Assembly (NCBI RefSeq): GCF_004798865.1
Contig: NW_025335509.1
Coordinates: 1 to 64,000, forward strand
DNA length: 64,000 bases
Direction: 5' to 3'
From: Varanus komodoensis
Taxonomy: Eukaryota > Chordata > Lepidosauria > Squamata > Varanidae
Shown: piece by piece, positions 10,803-21,594 of the stretch
Layout: each line of letters starts with the position of its first letter
Numbering within the stretch: position 1 is the first letter of the stretch
Position numbers and translations under genes: made by a program
Notes under the pieces: generated by a model
Told to the model about the DNA's origin: nothing
The model's input: the letters and a program-made list of their open reading frames with translations, nothing else
Database searches by the model: none

Positions 10803-11343
10803 CAGTGGTACCTTGGCTCATGAACTTAATCCGTTCCAGGACTCTGGTCATGACTCAAATTGGTCATGAGCCAAGTCAAATTTCCCCATAAGGTTCAATG
10901 TAAATAAGGTTATTCCATTCTGTAACTATTTTTTTTTTAAATCACAAAAATTTGAAGCTGGTGCGCTGAGGGGGGGAGACAGGCATGATCGCGGGCGCAC
11001 TCAGGGGAGAGGCAGACGCACTCGGGGGGGAGACGGGTGTGATTGCTGGTGCATTAAGTGGGGAGGCAGGCGCGATCGTGGGCCTGCTTGGAGGAGAGGC
11101 AGGCGCGAACGCTGGCGGGCTGGGGGGAGGTGGGTGCGATTGTGGGGGCTGGGGTGAGGCAATCGCGGGCACACTGGGGAGGGAGGCGGGTGTGATTGTG
11201 GGTGTGCTCGGGGGGGGGGGAGGCAGGTGCAATTGCAATCGTTACTTGCAGAGTTCACGACCCGAGGCAAAATTTTTCAGACATTTCTGTTTGTGACCTG
11301 ATTTGGTTGTGAACTGAGACGTTTGTGAGCCGAGGTACCACTG
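10803..11343 (+). mobile_element. Tigger-like MITE (family A) with minisatellite core
   Basis: The left end cagtggtaccttggctcatg and the right end gtttgtgagccgaggtaccactg are inverted repeats. A TA precedes the element (10801-10802); the right TA is not preserved. The sequence inside each end (aacttaatccgttccaggac; cccataaggttcaatgtaaa) is the same as in the copy at 1-447 in reverse. The middle is a GC-rich tandem array, listed separately. Confidence 0.75.
10970..11240 (+). repeat. GC-rich minisatellite inside a MITE
   Basis: About eight imperfect units of roughly 30-35 bp, each with the pattern ggggaggcaggcgcgatcg followed by tgggcg(t)gct. The array is CpG-rich, in contrast to the AT-rich surroundings. 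The long proline-rich and glycine-rich frames over it are products of the repeat, not genes. Confidence 0.7.
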
Positions 11344-12125
11344 AAGTTCCCAGTGCTGCTTTAGGAACACTGCTCCACACCGAAATACAAAGTCTCCATT
11401 GGTGCTACCCAGTTTGGCTAATACCGCACCTCTCCATCAATCTTGTAATACAGGTGGGAGTGTTGGGCAATTTTGCATGTATTCTATACCCAGTTATCAG
11501 GACTGAAGCCTACATTGAAGAAGGCACATTGTGCAGATATTTACCCACAGGATTCATGAAAACAATGTAAAACACATTAAATTGAAATAACACAAGGAGC
11601 TGAGATGGTCCACACCTGGAGACAGATGGAATCCGCTGGATTTTGAATGCTTTGGGAGATCTTTGAATGCTCTGATTGGAGCATCTGTTGCAGCCCTGAT
11701 TTCACTGTGGAATTGCGAGAGCCACAGGGCCACAGTTATGAGCACTCCTGTTCTGGCTTGCGCGACCTGGCAAGGCTTGGACATGGCTGCATCACTTTAT
11801 TTCACCTCTTGCCCTTAGGATTTTCCTGCTAGTAGAGTTTGAAGAAGGGCCTCAACATTTGGCACCAATCCTGTCGTCTGAGGTAAATGCAGGCGGTGAC
11901 CAGTGATAAGGCCTCTTGTTGGAATTGGCCTTTAGAATTTCCCCACTAGGAAAATACCTCCTTAGATTGCTCAATTTTTGTCCTGTGCTGGAATGCTGCT
12001 GCTTTGCGTTCCTTAATGTGTTTCCTTTATTTCTTATAAACTCTGACTTAAGATCAGCTAAGAAATGTTTTCAGTAATAATTTCCACTGAAAATAGAACA
12101 CAGAACGCTATCATAGACAACTTTA
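11344..12125. other. WDSUB1 intron, no recognised feature
   Basis: Frames at 11325-11570 and 11554-11784 show no domain or conservation signature. No repeat family recognised. Confidence 0.35.
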
Positions 12126-12290
12126 TTATGTTGTGCCAGTCTGTAGCCTGAAGGGCCTGATCACGCCTCATCTTGGAAGCTAAGCAGGGTCAGGCCTGGT
12201 TGGAATCTGGATGGGGGACTTCAATGTTGTGAACCACCCAGAGAGCTTCGGCTATGGGTGGTATAGAAATATAATTAATAATAATAAGAA
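12126..12290 (+). mobile_element. 5S rRNA-derived SINE with L2-type tail
   Basis: The head (gatcacgcctcatcttggaa, gctaagcagggtcaggcctg, ggatggggga) matches the middle and 3' part of 5S rRNA, including the internal promoter boxes. The tail, accaccca gagagcttcggcta tgggtggt followed by atagaaat and (AAT) repeats, matches the 3' end of the L2-like LINEs here, which would supply the retrotransposition machinery. The 5' part of the 5S head is decayed. It is not a working 5S rRNA gene. Confidence 0.85.
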
Positions 12291-13479
12291 AGCCTCTACA
12301 AGTATTATTAAGGCAAGTCCTTCAGTCTGCCTATCACACATGGCAACAGTTGTCGTTTGCAGAATTCCAAGTAATTTATTAACTCCCCAATTACTTTCCT
12401 CACATACAAGCCATAAAAGATAATGTAATACCTTGAAACTTCCTCGAGTTCTGCCATTGTTCCATTAGCTCTGTATCGTTCATGGACCAGCAGCAGCATG
12501 CTTTCATTTTAAACAGGAGTATTTGCAGCCTGACATTGCAAGGCTGGTAAGAGGTAGCTGCCATGTAAAGCACATGCCCTGCCACCAAGATACTGCCCTG
12601 CCCAAGTTGTATGACAAGATCATCAGACACTTATTATTTCAAGGGACCTGCCAGACAGAAGAGAAGGTATCAAGGAGGACAGAAACAGAAGGAAGCAAAG
12701 CTGGCAAAGTGTGGAAAAACTGATTCACTGACAGCTAGGCATTCAGGTCCTGAGTTGGTGTTGCTCGTTTACTCAAACTGATTCAGGATCCTACAACTCT
12801 GGAGCAGCTGGAGTAGGAGGACAGCTCAGAGAATCTGGTGTGCTACTTAGCTTGAGCAAAAGCCCTTTCTGCTAAAGTGAAGACACCTTTGGGTGCATGC
12901 TGCTGAGATTAATTTCTTCATCTTATTTCAAAAGGAAGATAGTGAAGGCAAACATGTGATTGTCAAGGGCTTTGTAAATCACTGAAGAAGTATTTTCATG
13001 CTTCTGTACAAAGTGTATGTGATTTAAGCAGAAGCAAGCAGTGGTTTTTACAAAAACTTGCAACGCAAATATTTTTCTTTTAAGCTGTTCTGACAGTTGT
13101 TAAAATGCAGCTTGTCCATTGCTATTTTCTACCTATTCACCTGTTTTATACATGAAAAGCAATGGACAGAAGGGCCCTTGCATAGCAGCTCTGCTCTGCC
13201 CCTTGATAGCTTTGTGATGAACTTTTAGAAACTAATTTTATAATATTAATATTTAAATAATAGGCACACTGAGAATCCTAGCATTCATTAAATAACTGCT
13301 TGGGAAAGGTGTGGGTGGGTGTATTTATCCACCACTGCTGTCTATCACCTTCTGAGTCTATGACTTTAAATTTCATAGAAATTATTTTTTTCCACCTGAG
13401 AAAAATAATTATATTGTTATGATAAATGCAGTTGTAAGCTAAGGTTCAGGGAATATTTGTTGCCTAGTTATCGATCTAT
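12291..13479. other. WDSUB1 intron, no recognised feature
   Basis: Mixed AT-rich sequence without open frames of note or recognisable repeats. Confidence 0.35.
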
Positions 13480-13896
13480 CTATGGTTACCTGAAGGAGCG
13501 CTTACATCCATATATGCCCAGCCGCCCCCTGAGATCGGCAGGAGAGGCCCTTCTCCGGGAACCCTCCGTGAAAGAAATCAGGAGGGTGGGTACTCGGAGG
13601 AGGGCTTTCTCTGTGGTGGCGCCCAATCTATGGAATGCGCTCCCCAGAGAGGTCCGCCTGGCGCCGTCGTTATTTGGTGTTCGGCGCCAGGTGAAGACCT
13701 TTTTATTTAAGCAGCATTTTAACTGTTACTATTATTGAATTTTATCTGGCCAGGGCGGCTTATTTTATATTGTATGTATTTTATTTTAATGTTTATATTT
13801 TTAATTATAATTATTTAACTAATTGTTATAAGCCGCCCCGAGGCTTTGGCGAATGGGGCGGCATAAAAATGTTTAAATAAATAAATAAATAAATAT
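13480..13896 (+). mobile_element. 5'-truncated L2-like LINE, 3' end only
   Basis: [20 protein letters not shown], then LREPSVKEIRRVGTRRRAFS and WNALPREVRLAPSL is the C-terminal end of the L2-like ORF2. After the stop the 3' tail has the perfect hairpin gccgcccc (13832-13839) / ggggcggc (13855-13862) and an (AAAT)n end. The open frame and the perfect stem suggest a fairly young copy. Confidence 0.85.
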
Positions 13897-15020
13897 CTTC
13901 AAATGTATATTTCTACAGCATGTCTACAGTGTTGCAGAGTACCATATGCAAATAATCTGTCCCTAGTCTGAGGCACTTGCTGTCCAGCAATAGAGACAAT
14001 AGAGGGACACATTGATAAGAGGAGTTGGGGCCCTCTCCGCATTACTTTTACAGTGTGGCTTCGATATGGTATAGAGCTCTGATTGGCCATAGCTCCCTGC
14101 TGGATGCATACATGTGAGCAAACTCAGGCTTGCTTCTAAAGTGTGAAGTAACCCTGGAAAGAGAGCATAGGCATACATATGTGAATCAAAATAAATGTTT
14201 ATTCTGCACCATGTTAGAAGTAGCTGTTTTATACAGCATAAAGTCACTGAGTATATTGTTCCAGGATGATACTATTGCAGCTTGCACCAATGATACCTAG
14301 CTCCATTGTGTAAGATTCTTTTAACTGAAGAAACAGCATCTTGACTTTGGCATCTAAAGCATATGTATATTCCTTCTAAACTATCTACATATCATTTTAT
14401 GTTTTTCCCCTATAGAAAAGTGCATTTAAAGAAGGAAAATAGTACCATTATTAAAATACTATTAAACTGTTTATGTATATGTCTTCTACAGGGGTTTTTA
14501 CTGATTTGCTAGCACCGAGAGAAACTGTGGTGATCTTACCATCTGTCAAATACATGCTGTAGCTTTTGGACCATCAATGCACCCACCCCCTAAAAAGCAC
14601 TAACAAAAACAATCCCAGATCCCGAGGGTTTACCTTCCATGCATAGTACTAGTTCTTTGTTTGAACTAGTTACTTGTCATGGAACAACCTAGTCAAAATT
14701 TCTAGCTTTTTCAGGGTGAATGAGTGCTATTATTGGACTCAAAAATGGTTTCTTCCCGAACTATAATGTTTTCTGTTTGGAGGTCTAATAGGTTGCTGCA
14801 TTGAGTCAGCCTGTTAAGACTTTTCCTGTCTGAATGGAAGTAAACTTGATGCATGTCATTTTGTTCTTCATTATTTTAAAGTGCTGTACACTAAGACATT
14901 GCTGCAATGTGGTGTACTGTTCAGATATTTTTTTAATAATGCAGTGTCTTAAAAGTGTGGTAGTACAAAAAATTGAGCTGATATCCCTGCATTCAGTGAA
15001 GTTTGTAATTCTCTCTTTAG
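13897..15020. other. WDSUB1 last intron, 3' part
   Basis: AT-rich intron without recognised repeats, ending in the acceptor ctctctttag. Confidence 0.4.
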
Positions 15021-15199
15021 ATGGCTATTCCTATGAGAAGCAAGCAATGGAAAATTGGATCGTTAAGAAAAGGCATTCCAGTCCCATGACAAATCTCCCT
15101 CTTCAGAAACTTGTACTTATCCCAAACAGAAGTCTGAAAATGGCTATCAATCGCTGGTTAGAAACTCACCCAAAATACAATGAGCAGCTATCATCCTAA
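15021..15199 (+). CDS. WDSUB1: WDSUB1 last coding exon: second half of U-box and stop
   Basis: The acceptor is ctctctttag. The exon begins with two bases completing Asp and reads [14 protein letters not shown], then [24 protein letters not shown] and a stop at 15197-15199. The order DG.SYE...I..W, SP.T...L, L.PN..L...I..W is the complete C-terminal half of a U-box. Only 13 residues follow the last conserved Trp, so the U-box is the C-terminal domain, as in other WDSUB1 proteins. Confidence 0.95.
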
Positions 15200-15236
15200 A
15201 TATTTTTTTCAAATAGCAAAGAAGTTGAAGTAGGTA

Positions 15237-15242
15237 AATAAA
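15237..15242 (+). terminator. WDSUB1: Candidate WDSUB1 poly(A) signal
   Basis: An AATAAA hexamer lies 38 bases after the stop and is followed by a GT-rich stretch (ttggtgctag, ctgtgtac). It would give a very short 3'UTR. Other AT-rich sites downstream are possible, so the choice is an inference. Confidence 0.45.
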
Positions 15243-16432
15243 TTCAGTTATGAACTTGGTGCTAGTACCTTTCTTTTACTTACGTTAGCACTGTGTACAT
15301 GGTGAGAACTGTATAATTTTAAGTACCTTTGAATTTGAATTTTAAAAAATTCAGATATCAATATACTTACGTAATTGCTATATTTGTTAAACTCATGTCT
15401 GAGTTTTACTGAATCATCTGAAGGCTGCAACCTATGTATTACCATCGAAATTGCCAAGGCTTGCTTCTGTGAACAACAGACATGCACAGGACTGCACTAT
15501 GCCTCAGTCATTTGTAAGAACTTAAGAAATGCTGGATCATGCTTAGTACCAATGGAAAGTTCACTCATGTTTGCATTGCATTGAACAATTAAGTACCTTG
15601 ACATTTGCATACCTAATGGGGAATTGTGGAAGGTTTTTTTTTTTTTTTTTAAAGATTGCCTTCCATAGAGACTTGTGCAAGTTAGTCATTATTGGAAAAA
15701 CATGTATGCTTTAACAGTGAAATTTTGAGGACAAGAGAGAGGATGTTCACATCCTTTACAATTAGGCATATTGAGCCAAGTAGGACTTTCATTTATCGAA
15801 TTCAGGCTGCAATGCTATAGCCACAATACTATCTCAGTGACCTCAGTGAGATTTACTCCTGAGCATGCACTCTTTGATTCTATGTGGTAGGGGATACCAG
15901 TGAGCAGTGAATCTCAGGATTCCTCTGGCTAGGAGCCCACTGACGTGCTTCTTTGTTACATTTGTTCCACAGGGCTACTTACTGATTTGACATTAGTGAG
16001 AGAGATTAGGTGGTGAATCAATATTTGACAGAGCATGGTCAAGGAACTAAATGACACACTTCTACACTACACTATGTGGAGAGATTAAATTAAATGAACA
16101 CATCATCACCAATACTATTTCATGCCACTGTGGGGGCTTAATGATGCATGGATGGAAGATGCAACAAGCAATTCAGAGCAATTCTAACAACCAAGGGAAG
16201 TCAAAGCAACTAGCAAACCAAGGAGCTGATCATTAAATAGCGAATGACGTACCAGATGTATGTCATGAATTTGCTCACTTGAGCTCAAACAGTATTTTGT
16301 ACAAACAGGAAGGTTTGTATAGCCCTCATTTTGAACTAACTCGGACTATAAAGTTGCATTGGATTTACCTTTTCAAGAGTTGTATCAGTACAAAATGTAT
16401 AGCACTCAAAAAGAAACTATATTAATAATCTT
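15243..16432. other. Intergenic stretch between WDSUB1 and TANC1 3' ends
   Basis: No coding region is visible. Bases 15806-15890 resemble a decayed copy of the short palindromic repeat that is better preserved at 17282-17366. A run of about 18 T lies near 15634. The rest is unique-looking AT-rich DNA and may include longer forms of the WDSUB1 3'UTR. Confidence 0.4.
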
Positions 16433-16438
16433 TTTATT
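16433..16438 (-). terminator. TANC1: Candidate TANC1 poly(A) signal
   Basis: AATAAA on the - strand (TTTATT on +), 1.23 kb past the TANC1 stop. It is a full consensus hexamer at a plausible distance for the 3'UTR. Use of the site is inferred. Confidence 0.5.
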
Positions 16439-17670
16439 TCATATGGGAAAAATACAGTAGCTGTGCAAAAAATAGATCTACAGAACGAGAGAATAAAATA
16501 AGATTGTACAAATACCAAGATAAACAATAAATAAGCAAGAGAATAACAATTCCTTTCAAAATTGAAAATCCTTTATGGATTTTTTTTAAAAATCGTGCGA
16601 GAATGCTGTTATAATGTACACACATATTGTACACATGGGAATAATGGTTAAAGGGCAACAGAATACTCCAGCTTATATGACAACCCCAACCTTTATTATG
16701 TACAGGAATGTCCTCCCAAACTAGCCATCGCAAAAACCTCCTTGTCGTTTAAAAAAGCATTTCCCAACTGAAAAACTGGGGAAGTATCAGATGTTCCTAG
16801 AAAAGCAAATTACCCTACTTGTCCTTCAGTTGTTCACTGGGGTTCTGTGAAAACACTAGCAAGACTAACATTCCTCTGCTTTCTTCTCCATCCTGTACTG
16901 ACTTTGCACCTCAAGAGGTGTTTAGATAAACTATGTAAAGTGCTGTTTATATGATGTTAACATGTCATAATATTACTCAGTGCAATTAACCAGGATGTTG
17001 AACAAAATGCATGCAAAGTCCTGTGTAATTTTCTCCCTGCCTTGCAATAGTTAAAGCCAACCTCAGTCACATGATGGCTACTCAAACAATTTGCACAAAG
17101 GTGATGGATTTCCTGAAATTACACCTGCATCGTTATTAACTCGGAAGAGTAGTACGAAATCTTCCCGATAAGAAAACATTCATGGACAGAGCTAGATGTT
17201 CTGTGGTTCCCACCAAAAATCTTGCTTGAATTAATACATTTTAAACAATAATATACATGGCTGTACAAAGTAAATTTACAGTGCAATCCAATATATGTTT
17301 ACTCAGAAGTCACTGTGTTCAGTGGGATTTACTCCCAAGTAAGTGTGCACAGGAATACAGCCTTGTTTACCTTTTTCAAATCAGGCACACCTATTTAAAT
17401 CTTCTCTTCCAAAGCTTAACATGAATGATGGAATGCTTCCACTGCATCAGCAAATAACTAAGTAGTGGCCATCCATCTCTTGATTAATACTAGTGGTCAT
17501 CCTGGACAGCCTGATTAATGTTTGGAAAGTGGCAAGATGGATCAGGTCTTTGTTATATACTCCCTAGAGATTAATATCACTAACTTATATATCTCTATGC
17601 ACTAAGTTTTATAACCAAGGAAACATGGTTCATCCCTATTAGTAGCTTTTGATAAAACAGCTAGTATTAA
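16439..17670 (-). other. TANC1: Probable TANC1 3'UTR
   Basis: This AT-rich stretch follows the stop codon with no open frame of interest. It contains a short palindromic repeat (17282-17366) listed separately. Its left limit depends on the poly(A) signal at 16433-16438. Confidence 0.5.
17282..17366. repeat. Short palindromic interspersed repeat (MITE-like) in TANC1 3'UTR
   Basis: The two halves, tttactcagaagtcactg and gggatttactcccaagtaag, are roughly inverted about a tgttcagtggg centre. I recognise this as a very common dispersed repeat of reptile genomes. More decayed look-alikes occur near 15806-15890, 33150-33235 and 53225-53315. Confidence 0.55.
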
Positions 17671-19087
17671 TCACACATTTGATTCTACAAAAGATCGCTT
17701 TGGCTTTGTAGAAGTGATGTGACTTGAATGGATGTCTTTGCTAAGCTGAGAATGTTGTTTAGAGAGAACTTCCTGATACAAATGAGCCACTGGCTTAGCT
17801 AACCTGCTGTCTTGTGGGCTAGCAGATGCTTGGCACTTTAATTCTTCAAGTTCCTTAGACTGAGTTCCATTCTGGATACTCTCTCCCGGCATCACAAGGG
17901 AAGAAGAAGAGCAAGTTGCACCCTGCGTGCCAGAGATGTTTGACTGTTTGGCAGAGAACTGCTCAGAATTCAAGGACAGAGCTGCCCCAGCACTTTTGAG
18001 AAATCCTTCTGTAGCTTGGCCGTGCCAACTGCGATTTGATGGGTTTATCTGCTGCTGCTGGAACCGTACAGTTTTATCCATAATCCCCATGAAGGGAGTA
18101 TTGCGAGGCCGGTGTTCTGCTGATCCACTCTGATTTTGGCTAGTCTTGGTTTCCTTCAGTCGCATGTCTGGACCTTGTCCCTTTACAGACTCAGAGAAGC
18201 TACTGCTTGAAGACAAGCTGCTTGTGGAACTGGACGGCACCATGCTGGCAGAAAGTGGGCCAGAACAGAGAGAACTTTGCTGCCTTAATTCACCAGTGCC
18301 TTGAGAAAGAGATGGGCTTGTTTTTTCCATGGTTGGAGGCGTGTGAACAGCTAGCCTCTCATGTGTTTTGGACTTACTCATAAAAGCGTGAGAAGATCCC
18401 CTTTCACTGTGTTGCAAGTAGGGAGCCTGGATAGTAGTCAGTCTTTCGCTGAATAATGCAGAGCTACTGCCTACAGTAATGCTTGCTGAGAGTGTGCCTG
18501 CCCCATCCAAATGTTGGCCTTTGTTGTTGCTTGGGTTCATTGGGTGTCTGGAGGGCACAGGGCTCGGAGGAAGATACTGAAGGGGCTGAGTCTTTGTGCC
18601 AGACTGAACAGATCCAGTTCTTGGCCCTGACTGGACAGAATTCAGATGCTGGTTTGTTTTTACGATCTGGGCTTGTTTTGTAGGTTGCATGGTTAAACCA
18701 GGCTCTCGCAGATATCTACTGCCTGCTCTGTTTGGGGGGGATACAGATCTAAATTTCTGCTGACTGCCTTCTTGAGGGTTTCTGTTGCAAGATGAAGCAC
18801 CCTGAGAAAGCGGAGGCCTCGGCTCACATAAACCAGACTCATCTTCATGCAAAAATTCTTCTTCTTCTATCTCTTCCAGGCTGAAGTGATCCTGCACAAG
18901 AGCATCCCTCTCATTGTCAGAGTCATTGCTCTGTGGTGCCGGCTGAGGACATGGCTGCTTTTGTTGCTGTGTTCTCTGGAGCTGCTTGCACTCCTCTTCT
19001 ACTCGAGCTAGTAACCTCTTTATTTCTTGGTTACCAGGGCACAACTTTATGGCTTCTCGCAGATCACAGAGGGCTGCGTTAAACTGC
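17671..19087 (-). CDS. TANC1: TANC1 last coding exon (window exon 19): end of TPR, coiled coil, Ser-rich tail, ESNV
   Basis: The acceptor is cccttcttcag. One base completes Arg, then 471 codons and a stop follow. The start, QFNAALCDLREAIKLCP, closes the last TPR. IKRLLARVEEECKQLQ with the following Gln-rich run is a predicted coiled coil. The remaining ~430 residues are low in hydrophobic residues and rich in Ser, Gln and Pro (including a Ser-rich run of about 16 residues), typical of a disordered scaffold tail. The final residues PKRSFVESNV are the class I PDZ-binding end shared by TANC1 and TANC2. Confidence 0.96.
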
Positions 19088-20072
19088 CTGAAGAAGGGAA
19101 AATGAGTGAAATAAATCTGGCACATTAACAATTGAACGGGTACATACCAACAGGCCAGTGTGGTAGCATGTTACATGTTGCTACATATCGCGTGTGCCTT
19201 TCTATCGGTCCCAAAGATCCTTAAAAGATACAATTCAGACAGCTTAGGAGACCAGGCACAGGGAGGCTTGGCTCAGATGATGCCGCATCCCACTGCCATG
19301 AAAATGCAAGCCCCGGCCCAGGATTGCGCTCCCACTCCAAGAGATCGAGCACCTGCACAGCCACAATCGCAATAGGGTAAGAAGTTACACATAACAATGT
19401 CTAAATTTTTAGCAGAGGTGAAAGCTTGCACCTACATGACCTTCTCCCACCATTTGCCTTCTTTTCTCTTAGCAAACTATACTAAGCCAAAGGGAGAAGG
19501 AGAGTTGTTGCAGGGCATTTAATATTCTGATAATACATAGAAGTGCTAGATACTAATTTTTATTTTCCCTTTCTGGCCTGAACTGACATTTATTTCAAAA
19601 TAAACACATCATATAAAATTGTTTCTTTACTTCTGTCTAAAAATAGGACTTGGATAGCAGTAAAGTTACCATTTCTCCCAAAGACCATCCTATAGAAGGT
19701 GTCTTCAAAATTATCAATTCTTCAGTTGAAAACACTATCCTGGTACTCTAAGACTGGGATTAAACATAGCATAACTATAAACGTACTGACCATGGAATTG
19801 CCATTAAGTGAGAAATGGGCATAGCTTAGTACACAGACTGAAAAGTCCTCCTCCTGCTGTCAAACTATAATAGGGAGCAGGGATTGTGAAGAGTGTCTAA
19901 TCTTATTTGAAGATAGGGCTTCTTCTTAAATTCTTACACATCCTGTGTAAATTTTACTACAAAGTCAATGTTTTCCCCATAGAAATTGTAATGTTCTATT
20001 CAATTGTAATTAAATTCATTCTGTATCTTGTTGTTCATCACTTAGAAAGCCCTATCAGATTATTCGGCAGCA
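19088..20072 (-). other. TANC1 intron 18 (3' part)
   Basis: No recognised repeat. The frame at 19160-19375 is not supported by any splice context. Confidence 0.4.
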
Positions 20073-20095
20073 AATAAGTAAGTAAGTAAGTAGAT

Positions 20096-20143
<48 letters not shown>
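20073..20143. repeat. Microsatellite (AAGT)n then (GATA)n
   Basis: About five AAGT units run into about twelve GATA units. The array ends 13 bases from the 5' splice site of a TANC1 TPR exon (exon edge 20157). Confidence 0.95.
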
Positions 20144-20152
20144 GGGCTGTCA

Positions 20153-20962
<810 letters not shown>

Positions 20963-21514
20963 CTAGTTTGTAAAATGCTGTTTTCATCTTAAATTGACAT
21001 TACATCAGAAGCCACTGCAAAGAAGACTTAAAAGAAGAATGCTGTATTGTATCTTAAAAAGGAGTAATATTTAAACAGATCTTTCACTAAGAAAATATTT
21101 ATGTTGGATCATGCAGTCTAATGCCAAATGGTTCTTGCTATATACACATTGGATAAACACAATGTCTTAACTGGAATGTAAATTTTGAAGACAAATTGGA
21201 TATAGGTTTACTTGTCAAAAATGCTATGTCTTAAAGCCTAACTGAGTATAGCCAGTGATCTGCAACATCATATGATATGGAACATGAGCTTCATAAATAA
21301 ATGCTTTATGACAAAACTTGGTAATTTTGTATTGTTTTAGATCCACTCAAAATAATGGGAATGTCAATTCAATTTGGCCAACACTGTCATAGTAATGTGT
21401 GAAGCACTGATAGTGCATCAGAATTAATCGCACACATGCAATGGTGCATAGGAATTAATCACACAAGACACATTAATCACATACACAATCACACAGCACA
21501 CTACTGTAAGAGTA

Positions 21515-21594
21515 CTATTTATTTTATTTAGGTACTATATTTATATTCCGCCCTATTTCCTTCCAAGGAACTCAAGGTGGCTTACATAGTTCTC
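21515..21594 (-). mobile_element. tRNA-derived SINE, tail half (split by an L2 insertion)
   Basis: tatttattttatttaggtac, then atattccgcc and aactcaaggtggcttacat is the 3' part (in reverse) of the tRNA-derived SINE seen complete at 40277. Its other half is at 23183-23360. The last nine bases, atagttctc (21586-21594), form the target duplication of the LINE that split it. Confidence 0.85.

Larger units (their letters stand above)
1..15260 (+). other. WDSUB1: WDSUB1 gene, 3' part (three last coding exons)
   Basis: This is the 3' end of the gene for WD repeat, SAM and U-box domain containing protein 1, a putative E3 ubiquitin ligase of the U-box type. Three exons (2127-2306, 10449-10589, 15021-15199) have canonical AG/GT borders and matching phases, and join into about 165 codons that encode a SAM domain followed by a complete U-box and a stop. 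No WD40-coding exon is visible before 2127, so the seven-blade propeller must be encoded off the left edge. The tail-to-tail neighbour is TANC1, the arrangement I recall from other vertebrates, which supports the name. Introns of 8.1 and 4.4 kb are filled mostly with transposon remains. No promoter lies in the window. Confidence 0.9.

Noticed and set aside
10942-11296. Long proline-rich and glycine-rich open frames on both strands
   Set aside because: They are translations of a GC-rich minisatellite inside a MITE; no start context, splice sites or homology.
12126-12240. 5S rRNA gene
   Set aside because: Only the middle and 3' part of 5S is present and it is fused to an L2-type tail, so it is a SINE.
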